Below are positions 1-7,815 of a DNA stretch of 22,361 nt, piece by piece (positions within the stretch are counted from its first letter, which is position 1; each line of letters starts with the position of its first letter). Under the pieces are notes generated by a model, which was not told the DNA's origin, searched no databases, and worked only from the letters and a program-made list of their open reading frames with translations. The position numbers and the translations under genes were made by a program. The DNA comes from Chrysophaeum taylorii (taxonomy: Eukaryota; Sar; Pelagophyceae; Pelagomonadales; Pelagomonadaceae), in the NCBI GenBank assembly GCA_029834535.1, contig JAQMWT010000220.1, forward strand, positions 1-22,361, read 5' to 3'.

Positions 1-527
1 GTCGGCATAGGCATCGTCACCGAAGAGAAGGTGAAGCAAGCGGTGCCAGGGACATCGGTGGGGATTTCTTGGAAAATCAAAAAGCTTCATTGATCGGTTC
101 CCCGTCTTCATCTTTCTCGATCAATTTGTCGATAGGGTTGCGCGACAGACAATCCGGAATACGCATGCCAGGGAGCTTCCAGGTTTGTATCCGAGCTCCC
201 GGTCGAACGCAGCAAGCCGCATAGCCCATCGTGCTAACTGTCCAGACGTATGATTCGAATCCCGCAGAAACGTTAAATTACGATGATCCGTCTCTAACTT
301 CGTCTGATGACCTTCGATATAAAATCGGAAATTTTCGAGAGCAGAGAGTACTGCGAGGAGTTCCAAGCGCCGAGGATCATACTTCCTCATCGACTTAGGC
401 ACGGTTCGACTCCAGTACTCGATAACTCTCTCTTCGATTCTTTCTCTTCCATCGTCGTCAACGACTGGTACTTTTGAAATAGGTAAGCACCCAACCCATG
501 CGCGGAAGCATCAGTTCGAATGTAAAA
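1..527 (-). pseudogene. RNase H domain of the retrotransposon, frameshifted, cut by window edge
   Basis: RNase H removes the RNA template during reverse transcription. The fragments follow directly on the RT. RTDASAHGLGAYLF, the usual first catalytic Asp motif, is in one frame at about 527-480. EYWSRTVPKSMRKYDPRRLE and then TDHRNLTFL, with its expected Asp, are in another at about 430-180. LPGMRIPDCLSRNPIDKL, the typical end with SRNP, is in a third at about 185-130. Two of the shifts sit at short runs, a T4 near 524-527 and an A4 near 475, and each is repaired by one extra base, so they look like single-base deletions. Sequence beyond base 120 is still element but no integrase motif is reached. 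Confidence 0.75.
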
Positions 528-2494
528 GGCAACGAGTAATCAGGATGGTAGACGCCCTTCGACACAATAGCCTCGATGATGGCATCCCAAGCTTCCTGAC
601 ACTCTTTCGTCCACTTGAATTTCACGTCCGGCAACGTCAGTTGTCTTAATGGCTCTGCAACTTTCGCAAAATTCCTTACATAACGCCGGCTCCCCATTCC
701 AAGGAAAGATCGCACTTGCTTCTTAGGGTCAGCATCCGACAAAGTGCCAGGAATTGGCATGTGTCTGATGGCTTCTAAAGACCTTGGTGATGGAAGAAGT
801 CCGTTCGGGGTAGATAAATGACCCAAAAACTCAATGACTTCTTGCATAAAATGAATCTTCTTGATCTTGGCGCTGTACCCCTTCAAGGCGAGATGGGGAA
901 TAACTTGCACAAGGCACTGCAAGTGATTCTTTGTATCTGCGTGACCGGCGAGAATATCGTCGATATATGCCACGAGATCACGATATAGCCATTGCGACAA
1001 GTCAGTGTTCAACTGCTTGCAAAACAAACTTCCGGCTGGTTTGACTCCCAAAGGTAGACGCATGTAGCTGTACGCTCCCAGAGGACTAGTGAAGGTGACC
1101 ACATCTTGTGCATCTAGCGACAATCGTAAATTGTGATAGCCCCAACGAATATCCAAACTGGAACGACAAAACTTGTCAATGAGAAACATCAACGCGTCAG
1201 CCATGCTCACACTCGGCCAGCTATCATCCTTGAGCAATGCATTGAGGCGCCGTAGGTCGACAGCTGCTCTGTAAGCATTGGAAGTGCCAGGCTCAGCACC
1301 TTTCTTAGGCAACATCAAAATAGGGAAACCCCATGGAGAATTCGCGGGACGAATAACTCCGTCTCGGGTCCATGCTTCAATCTGCATCCGCAAACATTCA
1401 ATCTTTTCTTTCGACAACCGATATGGCGAGAGTTTGACGGGAGTCGGGTTCTCTTCTTTGAACCGGAGCGTCACTTCAGGTGAATCAACAGGTCTCATCA
1501 CATCATCGAAAAATGCCCACGAATACGAGATTAAATGCTTCATCATCAGCTTCTCGTCATCATCTAAAGCAGGATGCTCTGTAATACCCAATTCAGTCAT
1601 CACCTCTTCGACCTGCGCGACGGTCGGAGGGATGACCTGCATGCTCTCCTGATCCGCTAAATGAGGAGGCATCACCGGTGAAGGTTGACCATGTTCGTCG
1701 TGAGGCGCGTCCGCCCACGGAACGTCGTACGTATTGAAATACGCTGGTCGCTCTTTCGCGGTGCCTTCTTCTTCAGCAGTTGCGGAGGGCTGGTTATCAA
1801 CTTGGTTGCTCTGCATAACAGCAGTGGCGACATGGCGGGGTGGTGGGGCAGCAGCTGATGGTGCAGGACTCGCAGGAGAATAGAGTTCATCGGGCGCAAT
1901 CCATGATACACTTCGAGTGGCAGGGTCGAGCGTTGGAATGCGCGACTCTACAGCAAAAGGTGAAAACCGTAGAATATGGTGATCAGGTTGGGCTAGCGTA
2001 GTCGTCGCAATATTCCGCAACTTACCCAAATTTCGAAGTGAAGGTTCAAACGAATTGTGCACTGCTAGCGCAATCCGCGTCATAGTCGCGGGTGGCACCA
2101 TACTGCCAAGCATCTTCATAGCTACAGTCTCGGAAACTGTCGCACCCCATTGCCACGTAGCAGAAACGGTCATAATTTCCTGGTGCATCTGCAACGTGAG
2201 TGGACGGGTGTTCGAGAAATGAGGTCCTAAGTGGAGCTTATTGCGCGTCACCGTGAAGGCAGGGCCGATAGCCGGGCGCGTAGATGAGAAACTGTTCACT
2301 ATAATGAGCGGGTGACCACCTGTAAATCCCAACGCTGGGCCAAAACGGTCCCGTAAATTCGGTGGTACACGCGATAATAACGGCAGGTTCCAAGCGAACA
2401 TTGCAAGCAAGTAGGCGCGTGCGCGAGCACAGCAGCTCTGGCGTGATACTATAGAAATCAACAATACGCGGCACATAAAATTGGTGATGCACAA
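458..2494 (-). CDS. DNMT C-terminus, linker and Ty3/gypsy reverse transcriptase
   Basis: This 678-codon frame copies the element's RNA into DNA. Residues about 35-145 are the C-terminal part of the DNMT. Residues 150-340 form a Pro- and Ala-rich linker with no recognisable domain. Residues 350-560 are the RT: an entry motif PYRLSKEKIECLRMQI, GVIRPANSPWGFPILMLPKK, the first catalytic Asp at 448 in SSLDIRWGYH, MRLPLGVKPAG, and YIDD at 510-513 (bases 956-967), so all three catalytic aspartates are present. Residues 555-655 are the connection region (FLGHL, RSFLGMGSRRYVRNFA), as in gypsy pol. The ATG at 2494 is only where the frame opens and is probably not a real start, because the DNMT is read from upstream. 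Its last 20 or so codons are out of frame with the RNase H. Confidence 0.85.
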   Translation of the reverse strand: MCITNFMCRVLLISIVSRQSCCARARAYLLAMFAWNLPLLSRVPPNLRDRFGPALGFTGGHPLIIVNSFSSTRPAIGPAFTVTRNKLHLGPHFSNTRPLTLQMHQEIMTVSATWQWGATVSETVAMKMLGSMVPPATMTRIALAVHNSFEPSLRNLGKLRNIATTTLAQPDHHILRFSPFAVESRIPTLDPATRSVSWIAPDELYSPASPAPSAAAPPPRHVATAVMQSNQVDNQPSATAEEEGTAKERPAYFNTYDVPWADAPHDEHGQPSPVMPPHLADQESMQVIPPTVAQVEEVMTELGITEHPALDDDEKLMMKHLISYSWAFFDDVMRPVDSPEVTLRFKEENPTPVKLSPYRLSKEKIECLRMQIEAWTRDGVIRPANSPWGFPILMLPKKGAEPGTSNAYRAAVDLRRLNALLKDDSWPSVSMADALMFLIDKFCRSSLDIRWGYHNLRLSLDAQDVVTFTSPLGAYSYMRLPLGVKPAGSLFCKQLNTDLSQWLYRDLVAYIDDILAGHADTKNHLQCLVQVIPHLALKGYSAKIKKIHFMQEVIEFLGHLSTPNGLLPSPRSLEAIRHMPIPGTLSDADPKKQVRSFLGMGSRRYVRNFAKVAEPLRQLTLPDVKFKWTKECQEAWDAIIEAIVSKGVYHPDYSLPFTFELMLPRMGWVLTYFKSTSR

Positions 2495-2900
2495 AAGGGA
2501 TCACTGATGGTTCCTGCTCGAGCGTCCATCGTCCAATCACATAAGGTGCGTTGCGGAAATGACGCAGGACCCAAGAAGTAATAGTAGCGCCCTTGCGTGC
2601 GTCCCTGTAGCGCAAATTGGCAGTCGATCCATAGATACACGGCGGACTGGCGTGAAAATAAGAGTGCTTCCAAAAATCTGAGTGTAAATACGACAACACC
2701 AAGTCGTTGTACGATGATGAGATTTCCCCACTCATGCAAAACATAGGGAATCTTCGGAAAATTGAGTTCAAAGGTGGCTCGGGCTTGAGGACAAGCATCC
2801 AAGGCCAGGACAATGCGAAATGAACTGCCATATAGCTCATTGCATCGCCGGATACCCAACGTTGTTCCTCCAGCGCCAGCAAAGTCGACGACGACAAAGG
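2060..2900 (-). pseudogene. C5 cytosine DNA methyltransferase domain inside the retrotransposon, split over three frames
   Basis: The domain would transfer methyl groups from SAM to cytosine C5 in DNA. All main motifs can be read in the right order. Motif I (FAGAGG) and the SAM-side motif II (ALDACPQ) lie at about 2895-2760 in the gag frame. Motif IV (HASPPC) has its catalytic Cys codon at 2637-2639. Motif VI reads TLEQEP, where LENVP is usual, and keeps the catalytic Glu at 2517-2519. Motif VIII (CSRTRLLAC) is near 2400-2432. These three are in a second frame. The target-recognition end with RPLTLQ and motif X (MLGSMVPP, about 2110-2060) is in a third frame, joined to the RT. Two shifts, near 2760-2717 and near 2410-2380, therefore break it. 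These could be true decay or assembly errors in a repeat. At about 280 residues it is a minimal bacterial- or Dnmt2-sized domain without visible regulatory modules. Confidence 0.85.
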
Positions 2901-5900
2901 TGTAGGTGATGGGTATCCAAACCAAGGAGGCGTGCTTAGATAGCAGCTCCTTAGCAATCGCCTCCATCTCCATTTCTGGTGATTTTTTCACTTCTTCATC
3001 TGGAGGTGGCTGAGGAGGAGGTCTGTCACTCAAGACATCCTCCTCGACTTCATCGTCGTCAACAGCAGCCGTAAGAGTGGCATGACACACGTCATCATTG
3101 GCTTCTAGCTGCATGTTGACACATCCTTCATGCGGCATGATCTCGCCTTCGACCACCGGGACTTCGGGGTCGATACCAATGGGTTCGTCACCAATGTGCT
3201 CCACAGCCACATGAACTTCGTTGGGCTCATCAGCACAATACGATGAATAGGAACCAGGTACAAGGCGGAGATCTTTGAGGAGTGACCGATAAGGTCGGAA
3301 TACGTGACTCTTTTCCAGCGGCACATCGCACTCCATCTCCAAGAAGTACGGTTGGCTTGGAAGAAGAAATCGAGTACTCGTCACGTACGTGAAATGAGGG
3401 ATGATATCTTCCTCGTCTGCAGGGCATTCAAGTTGGTCTTCAGCTTTTCCAGCAGTCTGATCACCGGGAGGAATGTGATGGTGATTCGCTCTGATACGAA
3501 TAGAACGCAATAGACTGTCATAACTCCACGGTTTACCAACTGGCGTCCAAGTTTGGATATTTCCGTATTGCACAGCAAGCTTAGCTGTCGGGAACATCTG
3601 CACTACCTGCGGAGTCGCATCGAATGCATCATTGTAAAGGACAATTCCATGCTGGTCTTGTGGCGAGGCGGAAGTCCGATTCTTGAGAACTCCAATGGTC
3701 ACTTCAGAACGCCGAAAGATAGCTCTCTCTGTCGCATAATCCAAAATCGTACCCAAGAGTCGTAATTCTCGTGCTCCTAATAGTAACTGCCCATTCGTTT
3801 GACCAACGAAGAACATGAGCAGCATGGATGTCGTCGGCACCAAGGAGATCCGGAGAATGACCCATTCTCGAATAGCAGCTCCCGAACCTCCTGACCCATT
3901 TAGAGTACGAATCGTAGGGAGTGGCTGACGATAGATGATTTTGCCGTCACGATCAAGTTTGCGATACAAGCGGTGATCGATGTAGGGGGAATCAGCCATG
4001 CCATCCAAACCGGCAGCGATGATGGAATATTTCGAACCATCTTGCGAAGAGATAGCCACAGGCACATACGTCAAAGAGGCGGATCTCGTGCCATCGTACC
4101 TTACGGCTTTATTTTCACGATGGTCGGGATCCTGAGTGATATTCAACGCAGTCTGAGGGCAGAAATTCTCGAAATCCGAAGAGATGGAAGGGTGAGCAAC
4201 ATAACGCTCGGCACAGTCGTTCCTCGGTGGCACTATATCCATGGCAACCAAGGTATCTTGTCCCACACGAACAATCGTATACCCCAATTCGTCACGATTA
4301 TCTTCGTCTTCCGAAAGAACTCTAGATGCAACTCCAGTCACTTCGGTACTTTGCTCCTGCTCCTCCACCCATGCATCTTCAGTGATGACCAAAAAGGAAG
4401 GAGGTTCCATGGGGTCACCAGGGGAATAGCCTTCTGCAGAGAAGCTATCATCATCGCCCCCAACCTCGTCATCGTCATACACGTTGCCCTCCATGAGCTC
4501 ATAATGCTGTACAGTGCAGTAATCCGCTCGCTTAGTGTCATCCTGATCTTCGCCAAGCACTTCAAGCCACTGAGCGGCGACACCATCATTGTGCTGGCTA
4601 GGGTTCACTCTCTGAAACTGTCGCCCTCTACCCGGCGGAGCCATCTGCTGTGCCTGACGAATCAAGTTCATCGTGTTGAGAGCCGTAGTCAGATCCTCCA
4701 GGCGCACCGGGGTCTGAGCGGTCCGCTGCACTGCGGGCTGCCTTCGGAACACCTGTTGTTGAGAGCCTGCAACCAAACGCTGCTGAGTGCCTGCAACCAG
4801 CTGCTGTTGACCTGCACCTGGCACCTGTGCTGCTGTGTAGACCACCTGCGGCTGTTGCACAACGCGCGGCGCCAGCTGAGTCACTGAAGCTTGTCCTGCT
4901 GCAGCTAAAAGCGTCCGTCGGTATTGCTCCTGTCCCTCTGGCGTTGCTGGAAAACCCGCAGCCGTCAACGTCTGAGCAGCACGCCTCTTCCTCGAGGGAT
5001 TGTCCGGCACAGGACATACACCGTTGTCGTGGTGAAAACTACCATGCCGGCCGCAACTGAGGGACGTCGTAATTGCTTGGCGCGTATGGTTATCTATCCC
5101 CTGTGGTAGCCAGGTTCCAACTCCCGAGTCAGTAACATAACCAACCCGTTGGACTGGCTGCAACTGCTGCCTCTGCTGCTGCTGCTCTCTCCTCATTCGT
5201 GGTGCGTGCTCCTTTCCTTTCTCCTTCTTAATCGCATCTTCGATGTTGGCAGTAGGGTTGGCTTCCAGAATCTTGGAAATTTGGATGGTCAATTGAATGA
5301 CATCGTTGAGGGTGAGAGTAGATGCTTTCATATGCGGTGAGGCCTGAGCAAGTTCGACGCTCGTCCGCAAGCGCTCGGAATTGAGACCAGCAATAAAGTG
5401 CGAACGGAACGCAGCCGGATCAGTATCGCGACCTGACATTTCTCTCCACTGGCCGAATTTCTGCACCCATCGCGCGATATACTTATTCAATGACAAATTC
5501 CCTTGCCGTAAATTGAACCATTCACGTTCAAGCTCCTCAACCGTAGCCCGAGGTGGACAAGGAAGCTTCGTCGCCTCTTGCATAGCATCCAGACAGTCTT
5601 CATCATGCTGGCGCAACTCTTTCATTGTGATGGTCCCATCCTTGTATTGTTTCCACATCTGCGGCCGTTCAACTTCCCATTTGCGATAAGTTTCCATAGG
5701 GGCGAGTTGATACTCGCCTCCAATCACATTCATCGCTATTGAAGGTTTATCAATCTTGCCTTCCATCATACGCCGCAATTGCATCCACCACGCGTCCGCC
5801 TCATCACGGTCCTTGGTAATTTGCCCCGTGAGATTCGAAAATGTGATACGTGTCGTACCAGCAGCTCCCTTCTTGACACGAAGTATCTCTTCTTCGTCAC

Positions 5901-6366
5901 GAGGACGCGCCGAGCCGGGGTCAGTATGATGGTGCGGGGTAGGCTCCGGTCGACTTCGCGGTGGCTGATCGTCGGTCAGTGCCGATACAGCGTCATCATC
6001 GTCGTCGTCGGGCGTAACACGCGTAGCATTCGGAGAGGTTGGCCGTGCCTCTCGAGCATGCGCCCGCATGGATTCCTCCATCATTCGCCGAAGTCGATCG
6101 TTGTCGATCCGCTGTCGCTCCACTTCTGAGCGTTGTTGTTGAGCGTCGCGGCGGGTGTTCTCAAGTTCACGTATCATTTGCTCCATCTGCGACTGGTACA
6201 TCTCGAATCGTTCGTTGATGGTCTGCAGAACCTCGGGGTCGACATCCCCGCGAAAATCTGTCGCTCTCGTATTCACAGATGGTGGCCTAGGAGGTGCACT
6301 CTCCTCTGGTCCACGCATCGCCGTAAACGGTCCGGCTTCCGCTCGAGATGACTCCGTAGTGTTCAT
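2458..6366 (-). CDS. Gag-protease polyprotein running into DNMT motif I
   Basis: This open frame of 1302 codons encodes the structural and protease part of the element. Residues 45-105 are a predicted coiled coil rich in Glu, Gln and Arg. Residues about 180-370 look like a retrotransposon gag capsid domain, including a YIARWVQKFGQWREM stretch. Residues 438-451 form C-x2-H-x4-H-x4-C, a knuckle-like zinc site. A Gln-rich linker and acidic stretches follow. Residues about 775-885 are a retropepsin-like domain, with LDGMADS at 787-793 where D-S/T-G-A is expected, and a later LLLGARELRLLGTILDYA stretch matching the usual ILG part. Residues 1158-1203 are DNMT motifs I and II (DFAGAGG, then ALDACPQARATFELNFP). 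From about residue 1210 the frame leaves the DNMT and reads nonsense to its stop, so the meaningful part is roughly 2720-6366. The ATG at 6366 is the first in frame after an upstream TGA. Confidence 0.85.
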   Translation of the reverse strand: MNTTESSRAEAGPFTAMRGPEESAPPRPPSVNTRATDFRGDVDPEVLQTINERFEMYQSQMEQMIRELENTRRDAQQQRSEVERQRIDNDRLRRMMEESMRAHAREARPTSPNATRVTPDDDDDDAVSALTDDQPPRSRPEPTPHHHTDPGSARPRDEEEILRVKKGAAGTTRITFSNLTGQITKDRDEADAWWMQLRRMMEGKIDKPSIAMNVIGGEYQLAPMETYRKWEVERPQMWKQYKDGTITMKELRQHDEDCLDAMQEATKLPCPPRATVEELEREWFNLRQGNLSLNKYIARWVQKFGQWREMSGRDTDPAAFRSHFIAGLNSERLRTSVELAQASPHMKASTLTLNDVIQLTIQISKILEANPTANIEDAIKKEKGKEHAPRMRREQQQQRQQLQPVQRVGYVTDSGVGTWLPQGIDNHTRQAITTSLSCGRHGSFHHDNGVCPVPDNPSRKRRAAQTLTAAGFPATPEGQEQYRRTLLAAAGQASVTQLAPRVVQQPQVVYTAAQVPGAGQQQLVAGTQQRLVAGSQQQVFRRQPAVQRTAQTPVRLEDLTTALNTMNLIRQAQQMAPPGRGRQFQRVNPSQHNDGVAAQWLEVLGEDQDDTKRADYCTVQHYELMEGNVYDDDEVGGDDDSFSAEGYSPGDPMEPPSFLVITEDAWVEEQEQSTEVTGVASRVLSEDEDNRDELGYTIVRVGQDTLVAMDIVPPRNDCAERYVAHPSISSDFENFCPQTALNITQDPDHRENKAVRYDGTRSASLTYVPVAISSQDGSKYSIIAAGLDGMADSPYIDHRLYRKLDRDGKIIYRQPLPTIRTLNGSGGSGAAIREWVILRISLVPTTSMLLMFFVGQTNGQLLLGARELRLLGTILDYATERAIFRRSEVTIGVLKNRTSASPQDQHGIVLYNDAFDATPQVVQMFPTAKLAVQYGNIQTWTPVGKPWSYDSLLRSIRIRANHHHIPPGDQTAGKAEDQLECPADEEDIIPHFTYVTSTRFLLPSQPYFLEMECDVPLEKSHVFRPYRSLLKDLRLVPGSYSSYCADEPNEVHVAVEHIGDEPIGIDPEVPVVEGEIMPHEGCVNMQLEANDDVCHATLTAAVDDDEVEEDVLSDRPPPQPPPDEEVKKSPEMEMEAIAKELLSKHASLVWIPITYTFVVVDFAGAGGTTLGIRRCNELYGSSFRIVLALDACPQARATFELNFPKIPYVLHEWGNLIIVQRLGVVVFTLRFLEALLFSRQSAVYLWIDCQFALQGRTQGRYYYFLGPASFPQRTLCDWTMDARAGTISDPFCASPILCAAYC

Positions 6367-6659
6367 CGCACGTAGGGTCGTGCGTACGGGAACGTCGGCT
6401 CACCTTGTCTTGAAGTTGCGTCTGACGCAACCGTAGCTCCACCTTCGCCGCCGCGTGGATCCGGAAGGATGACCACGCTTGGGGGGCTGTCGAGGCTATC
6501 ATATAATCTTGCCTCTCTTCCGATACCGCTTTCCTCGGCTTCCTGTCGTTGAAAGGGCGTACTGAACGGTGTTCTTCCAATAGACGCAAATGGAGTCCCT
6601 GCACTGAATCGTTGCAGACGCCCCTGTGCGTCCCGAAACCACTGCGATCGTTCTGTCAT
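6363..6659 (-). CDS. Small ORF upstream of gag, unknown function
   Basis: A 98-codon frame starts at the ATG at 6659 (an in-frame TTG extends it to 6689). It ends in a TGA that overlaps the gag ATG as ATGA at 6363-6366. The product is hydrophilic, with PFASIGRTPFSTPFQRQ near the start and a Gly, Pro and Arg-rich end. I do not recognise a family. The 4-base stop/start overlap is the arrangement used for termination-reinitiation in some retroelements and viruses, so it may be the true N-terminal ORF of the element. It could also be an older gag N-terminus separated by a frameshift, or chance. No ribosome-binding logic decides this in a eukaryote. Confidence 0.35.
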   Translation of the reverse strand: MTERSQWFRDAQGRLQRFSAGTPFASIGRTPFSTPFQRQEAEESGIGREARLYDSLDSPPSVVILPDPRGGEGGATVASDATSRQGEPTFPYARPYVR

Positions 6660-6740
6660 TGGCCTCTCTACGATGATCGCGATTTGCAAGGATAATCGGT
6701 TTGTTCCGGACGTTCTCTACTCACTTGTTGTATTCTTTTC

Positions 6741-6771
6741 GTCAGACGACAATTGCCGGCAGCCGTCTGAC
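6741..6771 (-). other. Hairpin with palindromic loop in the gag leader
   Basis: GTCAGACG at 6741-6748 pairs perfectly with CGTCTGAC at 6764-6771, an 8-bp stem. The 15-base loop contains two 6-base palindromes, GCCGGC and CAATTG. It lies about 80 bp upstream of the small ORF on the element's coding strand, where the genomic RNA leader should be. A stem with a self-complementary loop is the form of retroviral dimer-initiation sites, so that is a possible role. Confidence 0.4.
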
Positions 6772-6808
6772 TACTGCGCGCTGTACCGGTGCGCTGGTCT
6801 TATGGAAG

Positions 6809-6889
6809 TATTAGCCTTAGCTCCTGTCGGTCCGGCCTGGCTCCCATGCTCGGGAGAGGTCTGAAGTTAGTTAGTTAGTTATTAGCCTT
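6809..6889 (+). mobile_element. 61-bp 5'-truncated retroposon fragment with TTAG tail and 10-bp TSD
   Basis: TATTAGCCTT occurs at 6809-6818 and again at 6880-6889. Between them lie 61 bases ending in tandem TTAG units. The core from 6820 matches 16775-16824 with about one mismatch in 50. Exact flanking repeats plus a short tandem tail are the signature of target-primed reverse transcription, so this is a severely 5'-truncated copy of the same LINE or SINE family as the 351-bp copy at 16490-16840. It carries no coding capacity. Confidence 0.8.
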
Positions 6890-7153
6890 GCGCGTGAAGA
6901 CTATGGACGGTCTCCCGGTGTAGTCGCTCGCCGTCAGGGAGGTGGTCTGCCTCGCGCGAGCTAAGTTAGGTCTTATAACAATGCCCTGCGATATGCAAAA
7001 GTATGCAAAATGAGTCGTAGTGACTCCGCTCCCCGTTCGATCCGAATCACGTAAAATGAACCCAGCGGCGGTACCCGTGATCCTCTGGATCTTCACCCAC
7101 AAATGCGTCGGCTTCGTACTCACTCGACCGTTACGAACCGACTCGCCGCCGAA

Positions 7154-7226
7154 AAACAGGAGATCGATAGTCCGGGAGTTGGACTATCGATTCCCGTTTC
7201 TGAGACCACTGTAGTGGTTTTCTCAG
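7154..7226. repeat. Two abutting hairpins
   Basis: The first stem has a perfect 11-bp core, ATCGATAGTCC at 7163-7173 against 7181-7191, with a 7-base loop. It extends outward by 8 more pairs (7154-7161 with 7192-7199), with one bulged G and one mismatch. The second hairpin starts at the next base: CTGAGA and CCAC at 7200-7209 pair with GTGG and TCTCAG at 7214-7226, with an unpaired T stretch on one side. No gene lies here. It may be part of the retrotransposon's LTR or leader, or a terminator. The function is unknown. Confidence 0.55.
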
Positions 7227-7542
7227 ATACCCGCCCCTCCTGGCCGGACCAGAGGCCTCAACAACCCTTCCTCCCAACCCGAACCGCGGGTGAAACCACC
7301 ACACGCCCGATCTCAGCGTAATACCTCACGCCATCACGAAATCGGACAATCAAAAGAGGGTAATATCAAGAAGACAGCAAGAAAGCAATACAAATGCCCG
7401 GTACATTGGGTCCAGTGGAAGCGCAGGTGAAGGTGTCGAGATGACCCCCCCCATAAATGCAAGGTCAATACCAGGGCAACAATCAGGGTAAGTCAGGTGG
7501 CAGGCAGGCAAGTGGGGGAAATGGGCGTTACTGCCACACCCC

Positions 7543-7815
7543 CTCTTAACAGGGTCGGATAAGAAAGTTCGTACGAGCCGTTAACTATGTCTCAGTTTGT
7601 ACTAAGACATACTCAACGGATCGCTGAGCTATATTCATTTGTACTCAAGCAGTATGTGCCGCCACGTCGCGAGATCGTCGCGATGGAACTAGTCCCCATA
7701 GTGAAGTCGGCATCCTTTCGTCCCCTCACGCAAAAAAAGGGAAAAGCCCACGCGTTGTAGGACCCGTCGTTGCGGCGCGGGCTAGTCTCGTTTTCTTATC
7801 CGACCCTACTCTTAA
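7543..7815. mobile_element. 259-bp MITE, possibly hAT-like, with 7-bp TSD
   Basis: AGGGTCGGATAAGAAA at 7551-7566 is repeated in inverted form at 7792-7807 without mismatch. One more terminal base on each side (C and A) gives an element of 7550-7808. CTCTTAA directly flanks it at 7543-7549 and 7809-7815. The interior has no ORF but includes the small hairpin TATGTCT...AGACATA near 7588-7613. The termini of YAGGG type resemble hAT elements, whose duplications are normally 8 bp. With 7 bp matching exactly (8 with one mismatch) the superfamily is only a suggestion. Confidence 0.75.

Larger units (their letters stand above)
1..6689 (-). mobile_element. Ty3/gypsy-like LTR retrotransposon with captured DNA methyltransferase, partial
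   Basis: On the minus strand the domains run gag, CHHC zinc knuckle, retropepsin-like domain, C5 cytosine methyltransferase, reverse transcriptase with YIDD, RNase H. RT directly followed by RNase H, with motifs such as SSLDIRWGYHNLRL, is typical of Ty3/gypsy pol. Any integrase and the 3' LTR would lie left of base 1. The base composition is visibly more AT-rich than that of the host genes to the right, which fits an insertion. The right limit given is the start of the first small ORF. I could not place the 5' LTR or a primer binding site, because only one end is visible and no LTR pair can be compared. The gag-protease frame is intact while the DNMT and RT/RNase H parts carry frameshifts, so this copy is probably not autonomous as assembled. 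Confidence 0.9.

Noticed and set aside
403..413. GGTTCGACTCC, like a tRNA T-loop or B box
   Set aside because: It lies inside the RNase H coding sequence (EYWSRTV on the other strand), has no fitting T stem and no tRNA arms around it.
2380..2760. Programmed +1 frameshifting as explanation of the split DNMT
   Set aside because: No shared slippery sequence was seen at the two DNMT shifts, and the further shifts in RNase H go the other way, so decay or assembly error is more likely.
6690..7550. Search for the retrotransposon 5' LTR and a TGG primer binding site
   Set aside because: The only CCA-TG candidate, near 6844, is inside the 61-bp retroposon fragment. Without the second LTR no border can be defended.
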